From positions 17,776 to 81,775 of the forward strand of contig JAIYCH010000038.1 of the NCBI GenBank assembly GCA_027488135.1: a stretch of DNA of 64,000 nucleotides, read 5' to 3'. Positions 27,412 to 36,020 of this stretch are shown one piece after another. How positions within the stretch are numbered: position 1 is the first letter of the stretch; each line of letters starts with the position of its first letter. Under the pieces are notes generated by a model. That model was given only the letters and a program-made list of their open reading frames with translations, searched no databases and was not told the DNA's origin. The DNA is from Saprospiraceae bacterium (GTDB lineage: Bacteria; Bacteroidota; Bacteroidia; Chitinophagales; Saprospiraceae). A program made the translations under genes and the position numbers.

Positions 27412-30204
27412 ATGTCAACAAACTTAAAATTAAGCCTGTTTTTTCTCACCCTCGGATTTCTATGTTGTGGAAATCTTTCCGCGCAAAATATAGGTAAATT
27501 AAGCGGAGTAGTCTCTGATTCAACAGGGGGACCGCTAAGCTCCGCTACGGTGATGTTACTTAAAAAAACAGATTCTACGCTCGTTGAATTCGCCCTTTCT
27601 GAAAATGACGGTCGCTTTAAATTTGAAAAAGTTAGCTTAGGCGATTTCTTATTGAATATTACCTATCTGGGATATACATCCTATTACACACCGGTATCAT
27701 TTTCTGCTTCGAGCCCTTCAGTGGATTTAGGTAAAGTGTCCTTAGAGTCACAAAGCACATTACTCAATGAAATTACGGTGGAAGGGGAACGGAATCCTAT
27801 GACCATTAAAAAAGATACGGTGGAATATAATTCTGCCGCTTTCCAAGTTCAACCCAACGCCAATGTGGAGGAACTATTGAAGAAATTACCCGGCGTTCAG
27901 GTTGATAGATCTGGTAATGTTCAGGCTCAAGGTGAAACTGTTAACAGAATTTTAGTGGACGGCAAAGAATTTTTCGGCCGTGATCCTAAAATGGCCACTA
28001 AAAACTTACCCGCCAGTGCCATAGATAAAATTCAGGTTTTTGATAAAAAATCAGACCAGGCTGAATTTACCGGCGTCGATGACGGGCAAAGAGAAAAAAC
28101 CATTAATCTTACACTGAAAGAAGATAGTCGAAAAGGTAGTTTTGGTAACTTAAATGGAGGTGTTGGGTCCGAGGGAAGATTTCAAGGGAAAGCAAGTCTC
28201 AATAAATTTGGTTCCAAGGAAAAGATTTCTTTTATCGGTATGGCTAATAATATAAATAATCAGGGCTTCTCGTTCGAGGAATATGTTGGCTTTACTGGGG
28301 GTATGTCTCGAGGTGGTGGCGTTCAAATTGATGGAGATAGTCCTATAAATAATGGAAATAATACAGGCTTTACTAATACCTATTCTGGTGGATTAAATTA
28401 TACCAATACTTTAAGTGAAAAAACAGAATTGAACGGTAGTTATTTCTATTCCCTGTTGGATAAGCAAACCGATAGAACGCTTTTCAGGGAAAATTTCCTT
28501 GCCGACAGAACCTTTTACAATACCGAAGATAGTAAGCAGAATAGCCAAAACCAAAGCCACAGACTCAATGTGGTTTTAGATCATAAACTCGATTCTTTCC
28601 AATCTATTAAATTAACTTCCAGGGTTACTTTCAGAGGTAGTAATACCTTTTACGAAGGTGAAACGGAAACACTTAATGCCGATTATTCTCCATCTAACAG
28701 TAATATTCGCACAAATACCAGCGAGGGTAGTGCCAGTCAGCTCACTAACGATTTACTATACAGAAGAAAATTATCAAAACCAGGAAGAAGCTATTCCGCC
28801 AATTTTTCATTCAATCTGAATAATGACGGGAATTTTGGTGAAAATTTATCGGAAAATACCTTTTTTAAGGCAGGAAAAAGTAGAATTGACACTATAAAGC
28901 AAAGATTTACCCAAGATAATGAAAGAATTACTTACGGCGTTAGGATTTCCTACACAGAACCTTTGTTTAAAAGGCAGTACCTGGAAATGAATTATGATTA
29001 TCGTCATAATGATAATAATCAATTTCGGGAAGTGTATGATCTGGCCTTTGGCCTTAATCCTTTCGAAAAATTTAATTCCCAACTAAGTAACAAATATACT
29101 ACCGATTATGATTACCATAGAGGTGGTGGAAACTATCGATTTTCTGGCGAAAAATTTAATCTTACCGCAGGAGCCAGTGTACAATATTCTTTATTAACCG
29201 GCGAACTTATCCTCACAGAACAGACGATTGAAAAAAAATACACCAACATTTTACCAGCAGTAAGAATGCGTTGGGAAGTTGGAAAAGGTAAAAATTTATC
29301 TGCAGACTATTCTACCAATGTCAGAGAACCTTCTTTGACTCAACTTCAACCGTTAGTTGACAATAGCAATCCTTTGAATATATACGTCGGTAATCCAGAT
29401 TTGAGACCTGAATATAGCCACAACATGGGCGTAAGATTCTTTAGTTTCAATCAGTTTTCAATGACTAATCTTTTCATATTTTCAAACATAGGATATACGC
29501 AAAATAAAATCAGGAATACGCAGGTTATTGATGATCGATATATCACCACTACCCGTCCAGAAAACGTAGCCAACGACTTAAATATATCGACCCGTGCCAA
29601 TTTTGGCACGCGCATCAAGCCGTTGAAATTAAGAATCAACAGCAATGCAGGAATCAATAGGAACAAAGGATTGACCTATATCAATGGTGCGTTGAGCAGC
29701 ACTCTTTCCACCAGTATGTCCGGAGGAATCTCCATTGAAAATCAGAAAAAGGACTTATTTGACTGGCAAATTGGCATGGACTGGAGTAATTCAAACACCT
29801 CTTATTCGATTGCCACACAAAATGCGAGATCGTTTAGCGTAAAGACTTATACTGCCAGTATAAATGTTCCTTTATTCAAAAAAGCCATTAATCTTTCTTC
29901 CAATTTGGATTATGAAATATATACAGGTTTAAGCGCTGGCTTTAATCAGGCTATTCCTATCTGGAATTCAGGACTTTCCGTGTTCGTTTTAAAAGATAAA
30001 CGCGGTGAACTAAAACTTGCGGCCATCGACATGTTGAATAAGAATACTGGCATCAGTCGTAATGCCGATTTCAATTATACATCAGATGAACAAATCAGAT
30101 CTTTAGGAAGGTATTTCATGTTGAGCTTCACTTATACATTAAAAGGTATGGGCGGAAATCAAATGGGCATGCCAGCGGGAGGAATGCGTATGTTTATGAG
30201 ATAA
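27412..30204 (+). CDS. TonB-dependent receptor (CarboxypepD_reg / OMP_b-brl type) with Met-rich C-terminus
   Basis: Outer-membrane receptor-like protein of 930 residues. Signal peptide 1-24 is followed by a carboxypeptidase-regulatory-like domain (~28-105, GKLSGVVSDSTGGPLSSATV), a plug domain (~125-225, with LLKKLPGVQVDRSGNV and RILVDGKEFFGRDPKMA), and a large barrel of the OMP_b-brl_3 type. The last 18 residues are unusually rich in Met, Gly and Arg and end MRMFMR, which is not a normal barrel-closing strand. Proteins of this type frequently neighbour GLPGLI-family proteins, as here (convergent, 30296-31069). The substrate is unknown; methionines could bind a soft metal (inference). Confidence 0.9.
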   Translation: MSTNLKLSLFFLTLGFLCCGNLSAQNIGKLSGVVSDSTGGPLSSATVMLLKKTDSTLVEFALSENDGRFKFEKVSLGDFLLNITYLGYTSYYTPVSFSASSPSVDLGKVSLESQSTLLNEITVEGERNPMTIKKDTVEYNSAAFQVQPNANVEELLKKLPGVQVDRSGNVQAQGETVNRILVDGKEFFGRDPKMATKNLPASAIDKIQVFDKKSDQAEFTGVDDGQREKTINLTLKEDSRKGSFGNLNGGVGSEGRFQGKASLNKFGSKEKISFIGMANNINNQGFSFEEYVGFTGGMSRGGGVQIDGDSPINNGNNTGFTNTYSGGLNYTNTLSEKTELNGSYFYSLLDKQTDRTLFRENFLADRTFYNTEDSKQNSQNQSHRLNVVLDHKLDSFQSIKLTSRVTFRGSNTFYEGETETLNADYSPSNSNIRTNTSEGSASQLTNDLLYRRKLSKPGRSYSANFSFNLNNDGNFGENLSENTFFKAGKSRIDTIKQRFTQDNERITYGVRISYTEPLFKRQYLEMNYDYRHNDNNQFREVYDLAFGLNPFEKFNSQLSNKYTTDYDYHRGGGNYRFSGEKFNLTAGASVQYSLLTGELILTEQTIEKKYTNILPAVRMRWEVGKGKNLSADYSTNVREPSLTQLQPLVDNSNPLNIYVGNPDLRPEYSHNMGVRFFSFNQFSMTNLFIFSNIGYTQNKIRNTQVIDDRYITTTRPENVANDLNISTRANFGTRIKPLKLRINSNAGINRNKGLTYINGALSSTLSTSMSGGISIENQKKDLFDWQIGMDWSNSNTSYSIATQNARSFSVKTYTASINVPLFKKAINLSSNLDYEIYTGLSAGFNQAIPIWNSGLSVFVLKDKRGELKLAAIDMLNKNTGISRNADFNYTSDEQIRSLGRYFMLSFTYTLKGMGGNQMGMPAGGMRMFMR

Positions 30205-30220
30205 ATATATAAATCATCAT

Positions 30221-30261
30221 AAAAAAAAGCGTGCGAAACAATTTTTTCGCACGCTTTTTTT
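30221..30261. terminator. Bidirectional terminator
   Basis: Stem GCGTGCGAAA with its complement, flanked by eight A and seven T, between the convergent TonB receptor and GLPGLI genes. Confidence 0.88.
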
Positions 30262-30295
30262 ATGGTAATAGGAAGATTTAAATATCAATCAAAAT

Positions 30296-31069
30296 TTAAT
30301 TTCGTGGAGCGCCCATCCTTATTTGGAAGCCACCTTGTCCGTTAGCCCCCATTTCTTTCATTCTTTCCGCCACAATCGCATTGTATTCTTTACGCGTAAC
30401 CGCTTTACCCTTGTCAGGCTCTATAATTCCTGCCGATAAAGCAGGGTCCATGGTAATTTCCTTTGCAATTAAGGTTTGAGCTCCTTCATTAATATCGACC
30501 ATAATAACCAGGCCAGGAAGTCCGGCGAAAGTTTGTGGCCCTGCACTAATTGGAATGGTTGGTGTAAAATAAGCTTTTATACGACGTTCTCTGCCCATCA
30601 CAGAATCTTGATAAGACGCGCCAATAGCAAGATATCCATTAATCATTTTCTGTTCCCCTGTAATTTTCCAAGCCATTTTTTCCGTTTCATCAGAAATAAG
30701 AAAGGTCTTATCCATGAAATCGGTCTGCTCAATGGAACGTTTTTCCTTTAAGTTTCTAAATACTACATTTGCAGAACGACGCATCATAAATCTTCTCATC
30801 ATTCCCTCTTGTTCTGTAGCTGCAGGAGGTGCTTCAGGTTGCTTCTCTGCATTTTTACAAAGAGACATGGTTTCATTGAAAAGCAATTCCAAATTTGACA
30901 CCTGAAATTCAGGAACAAATTTTTTCATTTCTTCAGCTCTTTCAGGGGGTAAATTACGATGTATATTCACCGTAACTTCATAGATTATTCTCCCCCCTTT
31001 GCCTTGTGCTCCCAACATTAAAAATGAAAACATTCCTATGGAAAGGAAGATCATTCTATACATTTTCAT
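30296..31069 (-). CDS. GLPGLI family protein
   Basis: Exported protein of 257 residues from the Met at 31069, which gives a clear signal peptide (MIFLSIGMFSFLMLGAQ). The family signature FAGLPGLVIMVDI is present as GLPGLV, preceded by YFTPTIPISAGPQ and followed by TLIAKEI. The family is restricted to Bacteroidota and has no settled function; members usually sit beside TonB-receptor-like barrels. Like its neighbour it has Met/Arg clusters (MMRRFMMRR near the middle, FQIRMGAPRN at the end), which hints at a shared ligand. A longer reading from the ATG at 31111 would lose the signal peptide. Confidence 0.88.
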   Translation of the reverse strand: MKMYRMIFLSIGMFSFLMLGAQGKGGRIIYEVTVNIHRNLPPERAEEMKKFVPEFQVSNLELLFNETMSLCKNAEKQPEAPPAATEQEGMMRRFMMRRSANVVFRNLKEKRSIEQTDFMDKTFLISDETEKMAWKITGEQKMINGYLAIGASYQDSVMGRERRIKAYFTPTIPISAGPQTFAGLPGLVIMVDINEGAQTLIAKEITMDPALSAGIIEPDKGKAVTRKEYNAIVAERMKEMGANGQGGFQIRMGAPRN

Positions 31070-31232
31070 ATTATCAAAATTTATTTGTGAAAAAAGTAGG
31101 CTATAATACATTCAATAACAGACAATCAAAAAAATATTCTATCAAACCTAATAAATAATCTATGACTTTTAGAAATAATAGTTAAATTCATTTTTTAAAC
31201 CTTAGAAAAATCACCAGTAACAACCGTTTAAT

Positions 31233-32549
31233 ATGGGACAAAAAAGTGAGGAACATCAGATTGGTTTTGGGCCAACCATTGCCCTTGTCATGGGAAATAT
31301 GATTGGATCGGGCGTATTTTTTCTTCCGGCATCTTTGGCTGCTTACGGCGGTATAAGTATGTTTGGTTGGGCGCTTTCTGCCCTTGGAGCCATTGGATTA
31401 GCCCTTGTTTTTGCCGCTCTGAGCAAAAAATATCCAGGAACAACCGGCGGGCCTTACGTCTATACCAGAGAAGGATTTGGTCACTTTGCTGCCTTTTGGG
31501 TCGCATGGGGTTACTGGATTTCCGTTTGGTGTACCAATGCTGCCATAGCTGTTGCCTTAATTGGTTATTTAAGTCATTTCGTTCCAACTATTGGCGAACA
31601 TCCCGTAGCTGCTATTTCAGCAGGTCTTAGTGTGATCTGGTTCTTAACCTGGGTGAATACCAAAGGGATTAAGACGGCCGGAACGGTCCAATTGGTTACT
31701 ACCATCTTAAAGTTAACTCCCCTATTAATGGTTTCCATCGTAGGCATATTTTATGTCAATATGGACTATTTTACGCCTTTGGTTCGTGGAGAAAATACCA
31801 TTGGCGGGGCTTTGGCCGCAACGACTACGTTAACGCTTTTCGCATTCCTTGGACTTGAATGCGCCACTATACCTGCTGCAAATGTGAAGGATCCAGAAAA
31901 AACAATTCCAAGAGCTACCATTTGGGGAACTTTGTTGACTGCCCTCGTTTATATGCTTGGAAGTTTTGCCGTTATGGGAATCATTCCTCCTGATGAATTA
32001 ATACAGTCAAAAGCGCCTTTTGCAGATGCCGCTACTAAAATATGGGGACCCTGGGCAGGAAATTTTGTCGCAGCTGGCGTTCTCATTTCTACTTTTGGCG
32101 CACTAAATGGCTGGATTCTCATACAAGGTCAAATTCCTTTAGCTGCCGCAAATGATAAAGTTTTTCCAGCTGTTTTTGGAAAGCAAAATAGTAAAGCTAC
32201 CCCAGCAGTGGGTATCGTTTTGTCCAGCGTTTTAATCTCTATTTTATTGTTGATGAATTATACAAAAGGCTTAGTTAAAGCTTTTGAATTTATGATCTTA
32301 TTGACAACGATTTGTGTATTAATTCCTTATATTTTTTCATCCGCTACTTACGCTCTGACTATTTCTTTTAAAAAGAACCCTCGCTGGCTTATTCAATTAT
32401 CTATCGCATTAGTTGCCTTCATTTACTCTATGTATGCAATTATTGGTGCTGGTTATGAGTATGTTTACTGGGGTTTTATACTCCTCCTTTTAGGCATTCC
32501 AATATACATTTGGCTTATTAAAAGTAATCCTTCGCAACCTTTGAAATGA
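31233..32549 (+). CDS. APC-superfamily amino-acid permease/antiporter
   Basis: Inner-membrane transporter of 438 residues with about 12 hydrophobic segments. The N-terminal APC substrate motif is clear: GPTIALVMGNMIGSGVFFLP, with YPGTTGGPYVYTREGFG in TM2-3 and FAFLGLECATIPAANVKDP in TM6. This arrangement resembles arginine:agmatine-type antiporters. Its stop overlaps the start of the next gene (ATGA), so the pair is translationally coupled. Because the partner is a DDAH-like amidino hydrolase, a guanidino amino acid is a plausible substrate (inference). Confidence 0.87.
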   Translation: MGQKSEEHQIGFGPTIALVMGNMIGSGVFFLPASLAAYGGISMFGWALSALGAIGLALVFAALSKKYPGTTGGPYVYTREGFGHFAAFWVAWGYWISVWCTNAAIAVALIGYLSHFVPTIGEHPVAAISAGLSVIWFLTWVNTKGIKTAGTVQLVTTILKLTPLLMVSIVGIFYVNMDYFTPLVRGENTIGGALAATTTLTLFAFLGLECATIPAANVKDPEKTIPRATIWGTLLTALVYMLGSFAVMGIIPPDELIQSKAPFADAATKIWGPWAGNFVAAGVLISTFGALNGWILIQGQIPLAAANDKVFPAVFGKQNSKATPAVGIVLSSVLISILLLMNYTKGLVKAFEFMILLTTICVLIPYIFSSATYALTISFKKNPRWLIQLSIALVAFIYSMYAIIGAGYEYVYWGFILLLLGIPIYIWLIKSNPSQPLK

Positions 32550-33424
32550 GAGAGACCTGTCATAGTGAATATGGAAAAATAAAATCCATCCTGTTGCATC
32601 AGGCAAAAAATAGTTTTGTCAGTGACGCTAATATTCAGGAGCAATGGCAAATGTTGAATTATCTGTCTGCACCAGAGTACCCTCTTGCGCTGAAGGAATA
32701 TGATTATTTCCAAAGCTTACTAGAACAAACGGGCGCAACTATTTTCACCTTGCCAACCTCAGATAAAACCAATATGGATGCCATTTATTGCCGGGACACC
32801 TCACTGGCTACCGATTTTGGCTTAATTATTGGAAATATGGGCAAAGCAGCAAGGAAAAATGAAAATATCGAGGTTGCTATGGCCGCTCAATCCCTTGGAT
32901 TGGATATTTTGGGTGAAATCAAATCCCCAGGTACCCTGGAAGGAGGTGATGTAGCCTGGATAGACGAAAAAACCCTGGCCGTAGGACATTCCTACAGGAC
33001 CAATGAGGAAGGAATCAGACAATTAAAAGCATTTTTGAATCCAAAAGGAATTGAAGTACTTGTTTTTTCCCTTCCTCATTATAAAGGTCCAGATGATGTT
33101 TTTCATCTGATGTCTATCTTTAGTCCGGTAAATAAATCCGTCGCTGTTGTTTTTTCTCCTCTCATGCCTATTTCTCTTCGAAATACTTTACTGGAGAGAA
33201 AATTCACCCTCGTAGAGGTTCCCGATGAAGAATGGGATAGCATGGGATGTAACGTTTTAGCTATCGCACCTGGCAAATGTTTGCTGGTGGAGGGAAATCC
33301 TATTACAAAAGAAAGGCTGGAAAAAGCGGGTTGCGAGGTTATTGCCTTCCCTGGAAAAGCTATTTGTTTGCCCGGAGGAGGTGGACCAACTTGTTTAACG
33401 CGACCTTTAATCAGAGAAATTTAA
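32546..33424 (+). CDS. DDAH-like amidinotransferase/hydrolase (guanidine-modifying superfamily)
   Basis: Member of the dimethylarginine dimethylaminohydrolase / arginine deiminase / amidinotransferase superfamily, 292 residues. Signatures are AIYCRDTSL (substrate Asp region), GTLEGGDV, the His-containing HYKGPDDVFHLMS and the catalytic Cys283 in GGGGPTCLTRP. These enzymes hydrolyse the guanidino group through a Cys-thiouronium intermediate. DDAH makes citrulline from methylated arginine, but the substrate could also be arginine or another guanidino compound. It overlaps the permease gene by 4 bases, indicating an uptake-and-degrade or exchange unit. Confidence 0.85.
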   Translation: MRETCHSEYGKIKSILLHQAKNSFVSDANIQEQWQMLNYLSAPEYPLALKEYDYFQSLLEQTGATIFTLPTSDKTNMDAIYCRDTSLATDFGLIIGNMGKAARKNENIEVAMAAQSLGLDILGEIKSPGTLEGGDVAWIDEKTLAVGHSYRTNEEGIRQLKAFLNPKGIEVLVFSLPHYKGPDDVFHLMSIFSPVNKSVAVVFSPLMPISLRNTLLERKFTLVEVPDEEWDSMGCNVLAIAPGKCLLVEGNPITKERLEKAGCEVIAFPGKAICLPGGGGPTCLTRPLIREI

Positions 33425-33439
33425 AATACGCCAACACCT

Positions 33440-34252
33440 ATGAAAACATCCTCTCCTTTTAACATAGCCTTATTATTTATTTGTATATCCACTACCTTGT
33501 TTTTTAGCGGTTGCGCAAGTTTAAAAAACCGCGGAGAATCATCATCGTGGCATTCTTTATTTAATGGAAAGGATATCAATGACTGGACGGTAAAAATACA
33601 TCATCATGAGGTGGGTGATAATTATGGGCAAACTTTTCGGGTGGAAGACAAGATGATTCGGGTCAGATATGACCAGTACGATACCTTTAACAACAGATAT
33701 GGTCACCTTTATCATAATACCCCTTATGCTCATTTTCATTTAAAAATGGAGTACCGGTTTGCGGAACCCTGGCGAAAAGATGCCCCAGGATATACAGAGT
33801 TAAACAGTGGTATTATGTTTCATTCACAGGATCCACGGACTATGAGAAAGGAGCAAGACTGGCCTATCAGCGTGGAAATGCAGTTCTTAGCCCAACTAGC
33901 CGATGGAAAACCGCGACCCACCGGTAATATGTGTTCTCCTGGGACTGATGTGGTGTATAACGGAAAAATAGATCCCCGTCATTGTATCAATTCAAGCTCT
34001 AAAACTTATCCAAAAGACGAATGGATAAAAGCGGAATTAATCGTACGAGGCAGTGAAATGGTGACCCATATCATTAACGGAGATACCGTTTTGAGATATA
34101 CAAACCCACAAATAGGAGGTGGCGTAGCCAATAATTACGATCCAGAAATAAAAATAGATGGTAAATTGCTGGACAGCGGGTTCATTGCCTTGCAAAGTGA
34201 GGGGCAACCCATTGATTTCCGGAATATAAGGATAAGGAGACTGGAAAGGTAG
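33440..34252 (+). CDS. DUF1080 lipoprotein (3-keto-disaccharide hydrolase-like)
   Basis: Predicted lipoprotein of 270 residues with lipobox FFSGCAS. The remainder is a concanavalin-like DUF1080 domain: WHSLFNGKDINDWTVK at the start, then a jelly-roll with HLYHNTPYAHFHLKMEYRF, SGIMFHSQDP and ISVEMQFLAQ, ending FIALQSEGQPIDFRNIRIR. Characterised relatives hydrolyse 3-keto-glycosides, so sugar degradation at the envelope is likely but not proven. It follows the DDAH-like gene by 15 bases. Confidence 0.88.
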   Translation: MKTSSPFNIALLFICISTTLFFSGCASLKNRGESSSWHSLFNGKDINDWTVKIHHHEVGDNYGQTFRVEDKMIRVRYDQYDTFNNRYGHLYHNTPYAHFHLKMEYRFAEPWRKDAPGYTELNSGIMFHSQDPRTMRKEQDWPISVEMQFLAQLADGKPRPTGNMCSPGTDVVYNGKIDPRHCINSSSKTYPKDEWIKAELIVRGSEMVTHIINGDTVLRYTNPQIGGGVANNYDPEIKIDGKLLDSGFIALQSEGQPIDFRNIRIRRLER

Positions 34253-34323
34253 GGTAAACCGACGGTGGAGTGTTAAGAATATGACAGGGCTAAGCCCATG
34301 TTATATAGAAGTTTACCCTTTTT
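34251..34323 (+). terminator. Long-stem terminator after the DUF1080 gene
   Basis: AGGGTAAAC at the stop codon pairs with GTTTACCCT 51 bases later and is followed by TTTTT. A second small hairpin (GGGCTAAGCCC) lies inside the loop. Confidence 0.6.
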
Positions 34324-34324
34324 A

Positions 34325-34392
34325 TGCCTGACCACTGGGGGGTCAAATGTCAATTGTGACTATTATGCCCTTGGCGGCACAAATTCCCCAAT
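34325..34392. repeat. Intergenic repeat family, locus 2
   Basis: One good 36-bp-family unit starts at 34366 (TGCCCTTGGCGGCA, then AAATTCCCCAATA). A degenerate palindrome (TGACC-ACTGGGG-GGTCA, 34329-34345) precedes it. The rest of the gap to 34500 is AT-rich without a recognisable gene and ends in the shared terminator. Confidence 0.7.
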
Positions 34393-34500
34393 AAAACCTA
34401 TTGTAAAAAATCTAATATCCATAAGGCATAATATTAGAAAACCATGTATTTTTTTTCTTTGCCATCGCAAAAGACTAATAGCCCAATATATAAAGAAGTA

Positions 34501-34536
34501 AAAAAAAGAGGCTATCTTTTAAACAGCCTCCTCTTT
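34501..34536 (-). terminator. GAGGCTATCT-type terminator of the coiled-coil gene
   Basis: On the minus strand GAGGCT pairs with AGCCTC and is followed by eight T. The core and 5' flank match the terminators at 25141 and 50014. Confidence 0.82.
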
Positions 34537-34559
34537 TTAAAATATTTCGTAAGAAAGAT

Positions 34560-35921
34560 TTAGTCCTTTTTTTCCTCTTCCTCCTCCTTTTTTTCTTCCT
34601 CCTTTTTCTCTGTTTCCTCCTCCTCTTTCTTATCGTTCCAAATCTCTTTTATCTCATCTATTTTGTCTTCGATACGATCTTCGACCACCTCAGATACTGC
34701 TTTAACCGTATCAACCATATCTGTGATGGAATCGCCAAGAATGGCAGCTGCAGCACCAAATAATGAATCTTTAGATTTCTCACGTGCAGCATTGGCAGCA
34801 GCTATTTCGCCGGCGATTTTCTCTTGCGCTGCTTTTTTAGCATCCTCTTTAAGGATTTCGTCCGCCTTTCTCTTCTCTTTTTCCTGAAGTTGCTCCATTT
34901 TACGGTCTAATTCCGTTTTTGTAGCATACATTTCAGCTAGTTTCTCTTTTTTGGAGCGAACGCGTTCTTCAATCATGGCCACTTTTGCCTGTCTGATTTG
35001 CGCTTCGAGCTGACCGAAAGAAGTATTAACTTTTCCATTTTGGAAATTTAATTCCTCGATATCGCGACCCACAGAACTTTCCATTTTATCGATAGCGGCC
35101 ATCAAACCTTCATACCTTTTTTGGATTCTAACCAAAGGATTATTATCTTCAGCCGTTTCAGGACCGAATCTTTTTTCCTTTAAAACTTTGAAGGTGGCGT
35201 CTAATTTATCCCAAATCTTATTTCTATGGTCTCTGTTTAATTTGACCTCTCTGATTTTTTTCTGAATATCTTTTAATTCATCAAAGAGAGGTTGTAAACG
35301 AATGCCTTCGCGAACTTTATTTTCAATATCACCTAACTTAGCTACGATATCTTCATACAACGTTTTTGAGGTACGATCAAATTCCTCGTCCAGTTTTCCG
35401 CGCAGATCTTTCAATTTACCGAACAACTCATTTGTTTCTTGTCTCAGGTGTTCACTGTGTTCTCTAAAAAGACTTTTATCACGAGCTTGTTCCTGGACAC
35501 GATCCCAAAAACTTTTCAGCTCATCCCACATATTTTTATCAAAATTCAGGGCACGCTCCACTTTATCTTTAAACTCATTTAGCTCTGACTGATAAGAACG
35601 GAAGAGTCTTGAGGAGAGAATAGAAAAATTCCATTCTGCCTGCGCTCTGGTAACGAGATCCATTTTTTCAGCGGTAATGCCTTTTGGCAAAATACTACCT
35701 GTAACTGTTAATTCTAAGAGTGTTGAAGTGAACCCTTCAGGAAAGTCAACCGTTTTGCCATCTCTCCAATCTTTAGTCAGCGTTTGGTTAAACTCTTCAG
35801 AGACCAACGCTTCTGGAAAGGAAATGACATTAACTTTACCCTCTTCTGCTAATAACTCCAGAGCGAGAAGCAATTTCTCTGAATTTTCATTTTTACCCCA
35901 AAAAACAATTCTATTCTTCAT
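34560..35921 (-). CDS. Large coiled-coil protein with Glu/Lys-only tail, function unknown
   Basis: A 453-residue soluble protein with no signal peptide or obvious membrane segment. The first ~110 residues look globular (MKNRIVFWGKNENSEKLLLA, TSTLLELTVTGSILPKG). Residues ~120-365 are almost entirely heptad-like helices with frequent Lys/Glu/Arg. Residues ~370-420 are Ala-rich with a short amphipathic segment (SLFGAAAAILGDSITDMVD). The final ~30 residues are nearly all Glu and Lys. I do not recognise a domain that allows a function. It is monocistronic, between a repeat-bearing terminator and asd. A cytoskeletal or scaffold role would fit the shape but is only a guess. Confidence 0.82.
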   Translation of the reverse strand: MKNRIVFWGKNENSEKLLLALELLAEEGKVNVISFPEALVSEEFNQTLTKDWRDGKTVDFPEGFTSTLLELTVTGSILPKGITAEKMDLVTRAQAEWNFSILSSRLFRSYQSELNEFKDKVERALNFDKNMWDELKSFWDRVQEQARDKSLFREHSEHLRQETNELFGKLKDLRGKLDEEFDRTSKTLYEDIVAKLGDIENKVREGIRLQPLFDELKDIQKKIREVKLNRDHRNKIWDKLDATFKVLKEKRFGPETAEDNNPLVRIQKRYEGLMAAIDKMESSVGRDIEELNFQNGKVNTSFGQLEAQIRQAKVAMIEERVRSKKEKLAEMYATKTELDRKMEQLQEKEKRKADEILKEDAKKAAQEKIAGEIAAANAAREKSKDSLFGAAAAILGDSITDMVDTVKAVSEVVEDRIEDKIDEIKEIWNDKKEEEETEKKEEEKKEEEEEKKD

Positions 35922-36020
35922 GATGTGTACCAGTTTTCTGAATCTAAACTAAAGTGAGTATGAATAATGCTTAAAAATACAATAAGTTCATTAAAAACAA
36001 CCATTCTGTAATGTAAAAGG

